A model generated the notes under the pieces. The model searched no databases. It was not told where the DNA came from and was given only the letters and a program-made list of their open reading frames with translations. From RI-231 sp041394905 (lineage in GTDB: Bacteria; Acidobacteriota; Terriglobia; Bryobacterales; UBA6623): DNA of 64,000 nt. Below are positions 45,431 through 55,750 of this stretch, one piece after another. Position 1 is the stretch's first letter. Each line of letters starts with the position of its first letter. The stretch lies in assembly GCA_041394905.1 (NCBI GenBank), contig JAWKHJ010000002.1, forward strand, positions 186,001 to 250,000. The letters run 5' to 3'. Both the position numbers and the translations under genes were made by a program.

Positions 45431-46700
45431 ATGCTCCTGCAACCGGCTGCGCCGAACCCCGGAACGCTGTTCGTCCGAGGCGCCCGCCAACTCGTGACGA
45501 TGCGCGGTCCGCGCGGCGCGGCCTGTCCTGTTCAGACCTGGGCGTCATCCGCGAGGCGCTCTGCTCATCGAAGACGGCCGGATTGCCGAGGTCGGCTCCA
45601 CGCGCCGTATCGAGAATCTGCGCAAAGCCAAGTCCGCGCAACTGATCGACGTGACCGGCAAGGTGGTGCTTCCGGGGCTGATCGATGGCCACATGCGGCT
45701 CGCGCCGGGCGTCCCACGGCTGCAAGCCTTCGAGCGCCGCATCGCCGGCTTGCCGCCGCCCCCGCCTTCCGCGCCTCGGGCAGCCGACCGTGCGGGCGCT
45801 TGGGAACGCGCCCGGCGTTGGGTGCATCTGGCCGCTTCCTCCGGCGCAACGACTGTCGAGCTACGCTCCGGCCAGGGCGCGGGAACGCTGCAGGAGCTGC
45901 GCGCTCCGCTCGGCCGCTAAGCTCGACGGCGACCCGATCGAGGTGCTCGTCGGTTTCGCCGCGCAGTCGCCCGACCGGACGGAGCTTCCAATCTACGATC
46001 GTGTCGACGAGGTCTTGCGCCGAGGCGCTGCTCCGGTAGCGGGTGGCCACGGGGTTCGCTCTCGATTGCACCTCCGGCGGAATAGACTTGGCGCTGGCGC
46101 GCCGCTTGTTGACTACGGCGTACGAGCGCGGCTGGACCAAACAAGATTCACGATGATGGTTCGCGGGCGGACTCGGGGTGCGCCTCGCGGTGGAAACGCG
46201 CGCCCTCAGCGCAGAAGGTCTCAACGCCGCCGGCGAAGCGACCGCCGAGCTGCTCGCGCGCTCCTCCACCCTGGCGGTCCTGCTGCCCAACGCGGAGTTT
46301 CACAAGGGCGCGGCCCGCTTGGCCCCGGCCAGACTCTTGATTGACCGCCAGCGCTGCATTGTCGATTGCGAGCGGCTTCCAGCCCCGAGGATCGGCCCGG
46401 CTTTGGCCTACAAATGGCGATGGCCCTGAGCTGCGCGAGATGCGCCTGATGCCGGAAGAAGCGCTGACCTGCTGCACCATCAATGCTGCCGCGGCGCTCG
46501 GCCTCGCCTCGCGTATCGGCTCGCTCGAGCCGAACAAGGAAGCGGACTTGGCGGTCTTCGATGTGGCGGACTATCGCGAAATCCCGTACTTCTTCGGCGT
46601 GAATCTTTGTCTGCTGACGATGAAGCGCGGCCGGGTTGTGTATCACGCTGGAGAGACGGCCGCCTCGCTGATCGGCGGCGAGGCAAGGAGCCTTGAATGA
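45431..46700 (+). pseudogene. hutI: imidazolonepropionase (HutI)-like amidohydrolase, broken by several frameshifts
   Basis: Would open 4-imidazolone-5-propionate to N-formimino-L-glutamate in histidine breakdown. Pieces in order: 'PGTLFVRGARQLVTMRGPRG', 'VIREGALLIEDGRIAEVGST', 'DVTGKVVLPGLIDGHMRLAP', 'GVRLAVETRALSAEGLNAAG', then the well-kept C-terminus 'MRLMPEEALTCCTINAAAAL', 'GLASRIGSLEPNKEADLAVF' and 'IPYFFGVN', typical of HutI. The metal motif expected as H-x-H reads HMR. Breaks fall near 45520, 45905, 46040, 46165 and 46425. Its stop overlaps the ftcD start (ATGA), so the two belong to one operon, which strengthens the assignment. Confidence 0.72.
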
Positions 46701-47605
46701 CGCCTTGGGTCGAGTGTGTACCGAATTTCTCCGAAGGCCGTGACGCGGACGTGCTCGCGGCCTTGCGCGAGACCATCGTCCGAGCCCCGGGCGTCCACCT
46801 GCTGGATTGGAGCGCGGACGAAGATCACAACCGCTCGGTTTTCACCTTCGTCGGCCCCCCGCTGGAAGCGAGCGATGCGTTGTTTGCGGCGGCTCGCGTT
46901 GCGGCGGAGCGTATCGATTTGCGGAGCCACCAGGGGCAGCACCCGCGCATCGGCGCCCTCGACGTCGCGCCGTTCGTTCCACTCGAAGGGTTGGACTGGA
47001 GCGTAGCCATCGAGACTGCCCATATCTTCGGCCGCCGCTTGTGGCAGGAGCTTTCGATCCCCGCTTACTTCTACGCCCGCGCGGCGACTACGCCGGACCG
47101 CGAGCTCGAGAACGTTCGCCGCGGAGGCTTCGAGGGGCTTCGCGAGGCCGTCTTGGTTGACCCCTCGCGCCGGCCCGACGTGGGCGGCCCCGCGCTACAC
47201 CCTTCCGCCGGTGCGACGGCCGTGGGCGCGCGCAAGTTCTTGGTCGCGTTTAACGTCAATCTGGCAACGCGCGACCCCACGCTCGCGCGGCGCATTGCGC
47301 GCACTATTCGGGCGTCTTCCGGCGGTTATCCGGCCGTTAAGGCGTTGGGCTTGGAACTGCCACACGCCGGCCTCACGCAGGTCTCGATGAACTTGACCGA
47401 CTATGAGGTCACTTCGCCCTCAACCGTCTTCACCCGCATCGAAGCCGAGGCCAAGTCGGCGGGCGTCGCCGTGGCCGGCAGCGAGCTGATCGGCCTGATT
47501 CCGCGCGCGGCGCTGGAGCCGCTCGGCGCCGAGGGGATGCTCATCCAAGACTTCTCCCCAGACCGCATCCTGGAAAACCGCGTTCGACAGGCGCGCGCCG
47601 GATAG
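46697..47605 (+). CDS. ftcD: glutamate formiminotransferase
   Basis: A 302-residue enzyme that moves the formimino group of N-formimino-glutamate to tetrahydrofolate, closing the histidine route begun by HutI. 'MTPWVECVPNFSEGRDADVL' is the classic start, followed by 'LLDWSADEDHNRSVFTFVGP', 'RSHQGQHPRIGALDVAPFVP', 'LHPSAGATAVGARKFLVAFN' and 'AGLTQVSMNLTDYEVTS'. Length fits the transferase-only bacterial form without the cyclodeaminase domain. ATG overlaps the hutI stop. HutH and HutU are not in the window. Confidence 0.93.
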   Translation: MTPWVECVPNFSEGRDADVLAALRETIVRAPGVHLLDWSADEDHNRSVFTFVGPPLEASDALFAAARVAAERIDLRSHQGQHPRIGALDVAPFVPLEGLDWSVAIETAHIFGRRLWQELSIPAYFYARAATTPDRELENVRRGGFEGLREAVLVDPSRRPDVGGPALHPSAGATAVGARKFLVAFNVNLATRDPTLARRIARTIRASSGGYPAVKALGLELPHAGLTQVSMNLTDYEVTSPSTVFTRIEAEAKSAGVAVAGSELIGLIPRAALEPLGAEGMLIQDFSPDRILENRVRQARAG

Positions 47606-47615
47606 ACTGGGGTGA

Positions 47616-49460
47616 GTGTCTTTTGCCTTTGCTGATGGATTGAACCTCCACCACGACGCCGATGTTGAGGCGCTCGCCATGGAATTGGAACGCGAGCCTG
47701 AGGACGGCTCGATGCGCGCTGCTGATTTCCGGCGAAGACGGCGAGGGACGACGCTACTTCGTGGCGCGCGCCGTCGGACGTTTGAGCGAAAAGGGACTGC
47801 GTCCGCTTTACGCCGTGCTTGATCTGGACGGCTACGAGCCTGAGCGCGCCGATCCTGTCGCCTACGCCAAGCACGCCGCCGCCAAGCGCGGACGCACACT
47901 CGACCCCGCCGATGAAGGCTGGATCCGCAGGTTTGTGCGCGGACCGCGCCCAGCATCCACGACTTTCTCGCCGCCGCGATCATCGCGGGCCAACGGGGCG
48001 ATTCAGCGCCGATGCGACAGAGGCTCTCCGACGCCTTTGCCGCCACCGACCCCTGGGCCGCTCTGGCCGAAAGCCTCGCGGAGGACGAACGGCTCATTCT
48101 GCAAGTTGCCGATACGGCCGAGCTGCCCTCTGTCGTCCGGGAGTTGTTGCTCGATCTCACCGAGCGCCACCCGCGCGTGAAGACCCTGATTTCGTGTCTC
48201 CCCGACGACGGATTGGGCAAGCTCGTGCGCGGGCGCGAGAACCTGCGCTTCGAGGTCATGCCTCTCGACCCGGGCGAAATTCGCAGCCAGGTCGAAGAAA
48301 GACTCGGCGATCCAGGATTGCCGGAGAGCTTCTATGACGAGCTCGCAGAGGAGACTGCGGGCGTACGCGGCGCGCTGGCCGCCGCACTCGAGCGTCGCGC
48401 CGAGGTGGGCCAACTCGTCTGCGGAGACGACGGCCGATGGCGTCTTGCCGAGGTGGATGTCGCCGTGGCGGCCAACCCCTCCGCTTTGCTTGCTGAAGCC
48501 GGCGCCGAGCTCGAGGACAACCAAGCGAAGCTGCTGACCAGCTTCGTCTCCCTAGCGGCTCTCTGCGGAGACAACATCCCAGTGCGCGAGCTGCTCGAGT
48601 ACCTGGGAGTCGAGGCTGACGAGATGGATGAATGGATCGATCGCCTCGACGAGACCGTCGGCGCCGATTCCGAGCACGCGCTCTTCGCCGAGCGCTTTAC
48701 CCACCCTTCGTTGCCGGGCAAGACGGTCTATGGGTTCGCGCGGGGCGACTTTCCGTTGCGGCTGCGACGCGGACTTTCGAGCCAAGCTACTACTCGGCTG
48801 GCTGGCGAGCTGATGCGCTTTCTGGGGCAGCGCTTCACGGTCGGCTCGCGCGCGTCGGCGCGTTTCTACGTCGAGCTCTCACGTTGGGCCGACGCCACCG
48901 AGCAGCGCCTCGAGCTCGAACGCGAGCTGGCATGGTGGGTCGGACCGGATGAGCTCGAAGCGATGCAGCAAATCTTGAAAGCCGAGCTCGTTGCGGGACA
49001 GCGGACTGCGCTCTCGGTCTGGACGACGATCAACACGGTGCAGTTTGGCTGGCCTGCGGAGCGCACTTTGGTGCTGTTACCTGCCATCCAGAGCCAAGAT
49101 TTGCCGCCGCAGTTGCGCGGAGCGCATGGCGCGATTCGGGCCGGGCTGTTTCTCGAAGCGGGCCGCAACGCCGAAGCTCTCGAGGCTGCCGAAGCTGGGC
49201 TCGAGCATGCCGGTCAAGACCGCCTGCTTGAGAGCGCGCTTTGGGAGCGCATGGGCCGGGCCTATTTGGCGATGGGCAGGGAAGAGGAAGCGCGCGCGCC
49301 TTTCGCGCGCTGTGGGGAACTGCAGGAGAAGATGCTGGACGAAGGCGACGCCCGCGTGGCGCCGTGGATCCAGGCCTACACGCGCACTTTGCGCGAGTCC
49401 GGGCGTGAGGAGGAGGCGGCTCGCCTGGAGGGCAAGCTCGCCCGCCTCCAAAGCTCCTGA
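47616..49460 (+). CDS. STAND-like protein with degenerate P-loop and C-terminal TPRs, frameshifted near the start
   Basis: About 613 residues, cytoplasmic. From the GTG at 47616: 'FADGLNLHHDADVEALAMEL', then (shift near 47700) 'LLISGEDGEGRRYFVARAVG', where a Walker A GxxGxGK[ST] would be expected but reads GEDGEGRRY. 'LILQVADTAELPSVVRELLL' sits where Walker B would be and lacks the acidic pair. After a second shift near 47945 the frame is clean: a helical lid, a winged-helix-like part ('LAALCGDNIPVRELLEYLGV') and TPR-like repeats ('AGLFLEAGRNAEALEAAEAG'). The domain order is that of STAND/MalT-like ATPases, with nucleotide-binding residues lost. TAGACT (47603-47608) lies 7 nt before the GTG. 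Role unknown. Confidence 0.6.
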
Positions 49461-49466
49461 CGATCG

Positions 49467-50774
49467 CTACTTCTGCGAAGCTTCGAGCGCCTGATCGAGA
49501 TCCCAGGTCAGATCGTCGACGTCTTCGAGACCGATCGAGACGCGGACCATGTCTGGAGTCACACCGGCGTCTTTCTGCTGCTCAGCGTTGAGCTGCTCGT
49601 GGGTCGTCGACGCGGGATGGATCACCAAGCTCTTCGCATCGCCCACATTCGCCAAGTGGGAGAACAGCTTCACGTTGTCGATGAACTTGCGGCCGGCTTC
49701 CGCACCGCCCTTGATTCCGAACGTGAACACCGCGCCGGCTCCCTTCGGCAGGTATTTCTTGCCCATCGCGTAGTAGGGGCTCGACGCCAAGCCGGCGTGG
49801 TTCACCCAGCTCACCAGAGGATGCGCTTCGAGGTGCTTCGCGACCGCTGTCGCATTCGCGCAGTGCCGCTCCATGCGCATCGGCAAGGTTTCCAAGCCTT
49901 GCAGGAACAAGAACGAATTGAACGGCGTTTGGCAGGGGCCGAGGTCGCGCAGGCCTTCCACGCGCACCTTGATGATGTAGGCCAGCGGCCCGAGCGCTTC
50001 GACGAACTTGAGGCCGTGATAGCCGGGCGACGGCTCGGTCAGCATCGGGAACTTGCCGTTGGCCCAGTTGAACTTGCCTGAGTCGACGATCATGCCGCCG
50101 ATTGCCGTACCGTGGCCGCCGATGAACTTGGTCGTCGAGTGCAGCACGATGTCGGCGCCGTGCTCGATGGGGCGGCACAGGTAAGGCGTCGCGAAGGTGT
50201 TATCGACCATTAGCGGAACGCCGGCTTCGTGCGCGATCTTGGCCACGGCCTCGATGTCGGTGATGTTGAAGCGCGGGTTCGAGATGGTTTCGATGTAGAC
50301 GCACTTCGTTTTTGGCGTGATCGCCTTGCGGAAGTTCTCCGGGTCGTCGGGGTCGACGAAGATGGCGTTGAAGCCGAGCCGGCGGAAGGTCGTGTCGAAC
50401 TGCGTGTACGTGCCGCCGTAGAGCGTGGACGAGCTCACGAAGTCGTCGCCGGTCTGGCACAGCGAGCTGATGGCGAGGAACTGCGCGGCTTGTCCGGACG
50501 AGGTCGCGAGGCCGGCGATGCCGCCTTCGAGCGAAGCGACGCGTTGCTCGAACACGTCGGTCGTCGGATTCATGATGCGCGTGTAGATGTTGCCGAACTC
50601 TTTCAGCCCGAAGAGGTTGGCCGCGTGCTCGGAATCTTTGAAGACGTACGAGGTCGTCTGGTAGATCGGTACGGCGCGCGATCCGGTCGTGGGATCGGGT
50701 TGTTGGCCTGCATGCAGGCAGCGAGTGTTGAAGCCAAGCTGGCGCTCGGTTTGGTTGTTGTTCTCTTCCGACAT
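49467..50774 (-). CDS. metY: O-acetylhomoserine sulfhydrylase
   Basis: A 435-residue PLP enzyme of the Cys/Met-metabolism family that makes homocysteine from O-acetylhomoserine and sulfide. 'FNTRCLHAGQQPDPTTGSRA', 'VPIYQTTSYVFKDSEHAANL', 'YTRIMNPTTDVFEQRVASLE' and the PLP-Lys loop 'HSTTKFIGGHGTAIGG' are diagnostic, as is 'SLVIHPASTTHEQL' near the end. The length (longer than MetB/MetC) and the 'NGKFPMLTEPSPGYHGLKF' insert fit MetY. AAAGGA lies 9 nt before the ATG at 50774. It converges with the STAND-like gene at 6 bp. Confidence 0.93.
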   Translation of the reverse strand: MSEENNNQTERQLGFNTRCLHAGQQPDPTTGSRAVPIYQTTSYVFKDSEHAANLFGLKEFGNIYTRIMNPTTDVFEQRVASLEGGIAGLATSSGQAAQFLAISSLCQTGDDFVSSSTLYGGTYTQFDTTFRRLGFNAIFVDPDDPENFRKAITPKTKCVYIETISNPRFNITDIEAVAKIAHEAGVPLMVDNTFATPYLCRPIEHGADIVLHSTTKFIGGHGTAIGGMIVDSGKFNWANGKFPMLTEPSPGYHGLKFVEALGPLAYIIKVRVEGLRDLGPCQTPFNSFLFLQGLETLPMRMERHCANATAVAKHLEAHPLVSWVNHAGLASSPYYAMGKKYLPKGAGAVFTFGIKGGAEAGRKFIDNVKLFSHLANVGDAKSLVIHPASTTHEQLNAEQQKDAGVTPDMVRVSIGLEDVDDLTWDLDQALEASQK

Positions 50775-51006
50775 GATGTGTTCCTTTCTGAACCGAGCGG
50801 CATGGTAACACACGCTCGACGTCTCCTCGAGTAGCAGTTGCGTGAGCTGTTCGCCGATCCCGACACGCTACCTGAAGCACGTCGATCCAGCCGCCGAACT
50901 TGCAAACCAGACGGTCCCCGGAGTCGCGGAGCCGCTGTACAGCCGCGTCGCTCCCGTGAATCCTGATAAACGGTTTCGCGCGCCTGCTGGTCTCCGTGCT
51001 CGGCGG
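50775..51006 (-). other. metY upstream region, no recognised riboswitch
   Basis: These 232 bp carry no credible gene. The strand upstream of metY is GC-rich and can fold locally, but none of the SAM-I, SAM-II or SAH riboswitch core sequences is visible. It may hold the metY promoter and leader. Confidence 0.35.
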
Positions 51007-51828
51007 CTAGAGCTGCCCGAGAAACGCGACGATCGCTTGCATTTCTTCCTTGGTATAAACCTTGTCCCAACCGTCGGGCATCGGCGAACGGCCTTTCCGT
51101 GTGCGTACACGGCGCATCTGCGAGGCAGGCAGCGAGCGCAACACAGGCGGTAGGGTAGACGTGTCGTAAATCTTCACCTCCGCGGCGGTTCTCTCGACGA
51201 GCACGCCGCTGATGATTTCACCTGCTCGTGTCGTCGCTTCGGTCAACTCGAATCCGGTCGCGCGCTTTTCGCCAGGATCGCGAATCTCCTCGAGCCACTC
51301 AGCGGCAGACTTCTTCCCCTCAGCCACGAGATTGGGGCCGACGGCGGTCCCCTTGCCGCGCAGCATGTGGCAGAGGCCGCAGCGCTTCTGGCGCGTCAGG
51401 TCAAAGAATAGCTCCTCGCCACGCTTGGCTTCTCCTGTCAGCATTGCGGGGCCTTCGTCCTGCTCGTCGAGCGTGATCACGGCTTCCGATGGTGAAACGG
51501 GCGTCTTGGCGAGCGTCATCACATAGGCAGTAATGGCCCAGATGTCGGCGGCAGGCAGAACGTCCTTCCATGCCGGCATCGAGGTCCCCGGCAATCCCCC
51601 GTGCGTAATGCCGTAAAAGTCGCGTGCGACCCAATCACGGTCTCGCAGGGCTGGTCCGCGAGCTGCGCGACCTTCCGAACCATGGCAATAGCCGACGGCA
51701 CAATTCTTCTGGAACAACGTGGCGCCGTTTGCGATTACGCCTCGGTCGAGCAGGTTGACCGTTTGCGCTTGTGCAGCGGACGCACACGCCAGCGCCGCGA
51801 TCGCAAGCGAGCGCGCCCACCGCATCAT
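51007..51828 (-). CDS. exported cytochrome c with a CX4CH haem motif and a CXXCH motif
   Basis: A 273-residue periplasmic protein with a signal peptide ('ARSLAIAALACASAAQA'). The first domain has C43-AVGY-C48-H49, four residues between the cysteines instead of two, with a likely axial Met in 'GLPGTSMPAW' (M84). The second has C150-GL-C153-H154 and a late 'SPMPDGWDKVYTKEEMQAI' with another candidate Met. It begins in an ATGA overlap with the PQQ dehydrogenase stop, so it is probably the electron acceptor of that enzyme. Two-haem binding is inferred from motifs. Confidence 0.85.
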   Translation of the reverse strand: MMRWARSLAIAALACASAAQAQTVNLLDRGVIANGATLFQKNCAVGYCHGSEGRAARGPALRDRDWVARDFYGITHGGLPGTSMPAWKDVLPAADIWAITAYVMTLAKTPVSPSEAVITLDEQDEGPAMLTGEAKRGEELFFDLTRQKRCGLCHMLRGKGTAVGPNLVAEGKKSAAEWLEEIRDPGEKRATGFELTEATTRAGEIISGVLVERTAAEVKIYDTSTLPPVLRSLPASQMRRVRTRKGRSPMPDGWDKVYTKEEMQAIVAFLGQL

Positions 51829-53484
51829 TCGCCCTCCGGGAGCGCGAACACAAAGATGCTCGATCCGCTCGGAAAGTCCTTCGCCTCGGGCCAAAGCTGG
51901 GTCGTCAAGCCCGCCAGAGCCGAGCCCCAACCGCTCGGGGTTGCAATATACTGGCGTCCGTTGACCGCATAGGTCACCGCCGACCCGCGATGGCCCGATC
52001 CCGTGCGGAAGCTCCACAGCTCCTCGCCGGTCTTTGCGTCCAGGGCGAAGAAGCGGCCTGTCGCGTCGCCGGTGAACAACAACCCGCCCGCGGTGGCCAG
52101 TTGCGAGGCCAGCAGCGGGTACTTGTGTTTGTACTGCCAAGCGCGCTTCCCGGTTACCGGATCGTAGGCGCTCAGGTGGGAGTAGGCTTTCCCGCCCTTG
52201 GGGTGCGCCATCTGGAACTCGCCGCCGAAGAACGCCATCCTGCGCGGCTCCTCCGGCTTCACCGTCACTGTTTGGCACCATTCCAGGCCCGTCGAGTAGA
52301 ACCAGCCCGTCTGAGGCGAGTACGCCCCATGGTTCCAACTCCGGCCTCCGCCGATCGCAGGGCAAATGAACGTCGCTTTTGCCGACGGGCGGCTCATTGC
52401 GGCCGATCAGCTCGCCATTCTCGCCGTGCGCTCGATCCAGTTCGAGTTTTCGACCAGCGGCCAGTAGCCCGGAATTGTCCGTTGGTGCGATCGAGGACCC
52501 ACGTGGCCGCTCTTGTTGGGGTTGACGATCAGCTTGCGCCGCTCACGCTGCATCCAGGTCGAGCAGAACGAGCTCATGACCGAATCATAATCCCAGACAT
52601 CGTAGGGAATCTCCTGGTAGTGCCAAGCGAGCTTGCCGGTGTCGGGGTCGAGCGCGACGACGGACTCGGTGTAGGGGTTGTCTCCTGTCCGGGATTGTCC
52701 CGTAAAAGTCCGCTGCAGGGGTTGCCGACGCCCCAGTGAGGAGCAGGTCGAGCTCGGGTCGTACGTGCCGGTGATCAGGTTGAACCGCCGCCGTACTTCA
52801 GGAGTCGCCTTCCACGTCTCGTTACCCGGCTCGCCCGGCGCCGGGATTGTCCAAAAACGCCAGCGGTGGCGACCGGTTTTGGCGTCGAAGGCGTTCAGGT
52901 AGCCGCGGTGCGCCGAAGTCGCCTCCGGTCACGCCGGTGATCACCATGTCCTTGACCACCAGCGGGGCCGCAATAAGTGTACAACCGCACTGCTTGGCGT
53001 TCTCTACCTCGACATTCCAGGCTTCGCGCCCCGTTTTCGCGTCGAGCGCGACGACGTGGTTGTCGAGCGTTCCCAGGTAGACCAGCCCGTAGGCGATGGC
53101 CACGCCGCGATTCCAGTTGCCGTAAACCGAGGGCAACTCCGCCGGCAGCAGGTAATCATAACGCCAGATTTGCTCCCCAGTCGCGGCGTCCAGCGCGAAT
53201 ACGTGGTTCTGTGCGGAGAGACGTACATCACCCGTCGACGACCAGCAGCGCCGATTGCATTCCTCCATCCCACCCGAAGCCGGACTCAAACGCCCAGACC
53301 AGCGCCAGTTTGCGTACAGTTGCTGGAATGTGGTGGTCGAGGTGCTGTAGCGCCACGATTTGTACCCGCCGTAATACGTGAGCCAGTTCTCCGGCTCCCT
53401 CTCGGCTTTGGCCAGCCGCTCGGCGGTGACGTCCGCGGCCGAAGCCGAGAGCGCCGCGGCAAGCAACAGGGGGATTAATCGCAT
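51825..53484 (-). pseudogene. PQQ-dependent alcohol dehydrogenase-like quinoprotein, broken by frameshifts
   Basis: One exported quinoprotein read in pieces. 'RLIPLLLAAALSASAADVTA' is the signal peptide. 'WLTYYGGYKSWRYS', 'HVFALDAATGEQIWRYDYLL', 'NRGVAIAYGLVYLGTLDNHV' and 'VENAKQCGCTLIAAPLVVKD' are first-half propeller blades. After shifts near 52920-52840 and 52700 come 'VVALDPDTGKLAWHYQEIPY' and 'DVWDYDS', and after one near 52400 'WNHGAYSPQTGWFYSTGLEW' to 'LPEGE'. It matches the methanol/ethanol dehydrogenase family, about 550 residues. ATG 53484 follows TACAAT (53500-53495) by 10 nt. The cytochrome c gene is coupled downstream. Confidence 0.8.
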
Positions 53485-53604
53485 AAGGCTCACGATTGTA
53501 GGCGAATTGGGCTGCGGCTGCGAGAGGCCGTTTCGCTGTGTGAAGCCGATGATAGGATAGAAAGACCCGCCGCCCGCCGTTCACGACAGACTTGCCCCTC
53601 CTCC

Positions 53605-54778
53605 ATGCGAATCGCGATGATTCATCGGGACCTAGCCGTTCCGCCGAGGGCCGGAGCGCATCTGCACACGACCAAGCTCGCTGCGGAGCTCCAGCGCCGG
53701 GGCCACCAGGTCGAGTATTTCTGCTTCGTCCTCGACCAAAACGAAGACCTGCCGTTCCCCGGTTCACAAGGTCGTCCCGGCGTCCAGAGGAAGAGGGCGA
53801 CAAATGGCTGGAAGACGGCCGGCTGATGCGCAACCTGCAGTACTGCTGGGCGACTTCGCCCGGCGATTTGCTCGGGATGCATCGCGCGCTCGAAAAAGCC
53901 CAGTGCGACCTCGTCATCGGCTCGGACTGCGGCTTGATCTACTTACGGCTGGCCAAACGGGAGCTGCGCATCTGGTATCCCGCGGACGAGATGTTCTCCG
54001 CGATCCTCTCGCAATTGCGACTTGGTAATGGCCTTCGCAAGAACCGCGTTCTGGTCGGTGAGGCTGCACGCTCGTTTCTCCTCCAGCGTTGGTGTCGCGA
54101 CGTTCCCGACGAGACTTGGGTCGTCGCCCAGAGAGACATGCGATCGATGTGTCGACTTCTGGGCCGCCCGGTCATCTGGCTGCCCAACGGCGTCGACCTC
54201 GAGTACTTTCGGGCCGTCGAGGCGCCGGTCAACCCGCACAGCGCGGTGTTCTGGGGACGACTGGACTTTGGCCCTAACGAGCAGGCGCTCGGTTTTCCTC
54301 GAGAAAGTGTGGCCTCTGGTCCGCGCGCAGCAGCCCGACGCACGTCTGGTAGTGATGGGCTTTTCGCCTTCCGAGAAGGTCGAGCGGCTGACTGCGGGCG
54401 CCCTGGGCGTCGAGCTTTTCTCCAACGTGCCTGATATTCGCCCGGTGGTCTGCTCGGCTCCGGTCGCCATCTTCCCCTTCGTGAGCGGGACAGGGGTGAA
54501 GAACAAACTACTCGAAGGGGCGGCGATGGCGAGAGCGCTGATCGTGTCGCCGATGGCGACCGACGGCTTGCGCGGCGCGGACCCAGCTCCTATAGCCTTT
54601 GAGAAGCCGGAGCAATGGTGCGATACGTTGCTCGAGCTCTGGCGCAACCCGCGGACCGCCGGTGACCTAGGCCGCCAGGCCCGGCGCTGGAGTCGAGAAC
54701 AACCATAGCTGGGAAGCCACGGGCGAGTTGGCCGAAGAAAGTTTCGAGCGCGCGAAAGCTCGCCGTAGACAGAATTGA
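53605..54778 (+). pseudogene. glycosyltransferase family 4 protein, frameshifted
   Basis: A GT-B sugar transferase of about 390 residues. From ATG 53605: 'RIAMIHRDLAVPPRAGAHLH' and 'LAAELQRRGHQVEYFCFVLD'. After a shift near 53775: 'CDLVIGSDCGLIYLRLAKRE' and 'GRPVIWLPNGVDLEYFRAVE'. After a shift near 54290: 'RLVVMGFSPSEKVERLTAGA' and 'APVAIFPFVSGTGVKNKLLE', the donor-binding part. After one near 54695: 'ENNHSWEATGELAEESFERA', ending at 54778. It starts the surface-glycan block and converges with the sulfotransferase. Confidence 0.78.
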
Positions 54779-54793
54779 CCGCTGGATTGCTTT

Positions 54794-55702
54794 CTAGGCC
54801 TTGAGCGCCTGCACGCACGCTGCTCGATCAGCGGGATGTACTGGCGCTCCCGGTCCGGCTCGGACTCGTAGCCGAGTTGGAACAGCAAGTCTTCATACCG
54901 CTGCTTGAACTCCGCCGGGTGCTCGAGCGTGAAGTGGTTGAGCCAGTCGCCGTGCGCCTTTTTGCGGAAGTGACTCCCGCGATCTTCCTGGCCATGCTTG
55001 CGCCCCTTCGTACGTTGCTTGAAGTCACACTCGTGGATAATCCCCAACAATCGTTCGGCGGGAGCTGATTTACGGTGCCAGGCAGCCCAAGGCCCGTTGC
55101 AGCGCGCAGCCAGCGTGACCCATCTTCGAGACCAGGAAGCGCACCCGCTTCGAAGGCGAGTAATGGTCTTCATCTACGAGCCCATACGGCTGAAGATCTC
55201 GAGCATCGTCTTGTAAGGGCTGGAGGTGAGCTCCTTCGATCTTGCGGTGCTCGATCTGCCTCCGGCGGACATTCCCGCCAGCCGCGGATCTCCTGTAGGC
55301 GTGCCTCGGCGAACCCGAGCTCTAGATGCAGCCCTTCTTCCTTGCTCACCGATTGCAGCTTCTCCCGGTAGTCGAGCAGCGACTCCCACTGCTCGGTCGA
55401 GTGTGTGTTGCAGTGCGAAAATGGCCGGAAACGATGATGTCGCGCGGGTCGCGCACGTAGTGCAGGCCGCGCAGCCGCGACAAATCGAGCTTTTGCGTAC
55501 TCGAAGTCCGCGTTACCGTAAAGCAGGAATTGCGGCTGCTCTTTCTCGACGTAGGCGCGTAAATCCTCCCCGAATTCCGGCGGGAGGAACACGGCGCGCT
55601 CGCGCAGCCCCAGGTCCAAACAGACACGGTCTACGATCGCGTGCACCCACATGCTGGCGCATTTGTGGTGGCCAAAGGCACGAAAAGCGGTGAATTAGGC
55701 AT
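54794..55702 (-). pseudogene. sulfotransferase, broken by several frameshifts
   Basis: Moves sulfate from PAPS to an acceptor, here probably a glycan. The PAPS 5'-phosphosulfate loop is seen as 'AFGHHKCASMWVHAIVDRVC' (after a shift near 55680). The 3'-phosphate motif follows as 'LRGLHYVRDPRDIIVSG' (after one near 55480). Then come 'HSTEQWESLLDYREKLQSVS', 'SKELTSSPYKTMLEIFSRMG' and, further on, the typical C-terminal stretch 'GSHFRKKAHGDWLNHFTLEH' and 'EFKQRYEDLLFQLGYE'. About 300 residues intact. The end at 54794 is read in a shifted frame and is uncertain by some codons. Confidence 0.7.
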
Positions 55703-55750
55703 GGCCGAAAAAGCGCAACTCCAGCGTATCAGAACCTCTCGAGGCGTCCG

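Noticed and set aside
50775..51006. SAM riboswitch before metY
   Set aside because: The expected conserved cores (for example the SAM-I kink-turn and GGCAACC-type segment) are not found on the metY strand.
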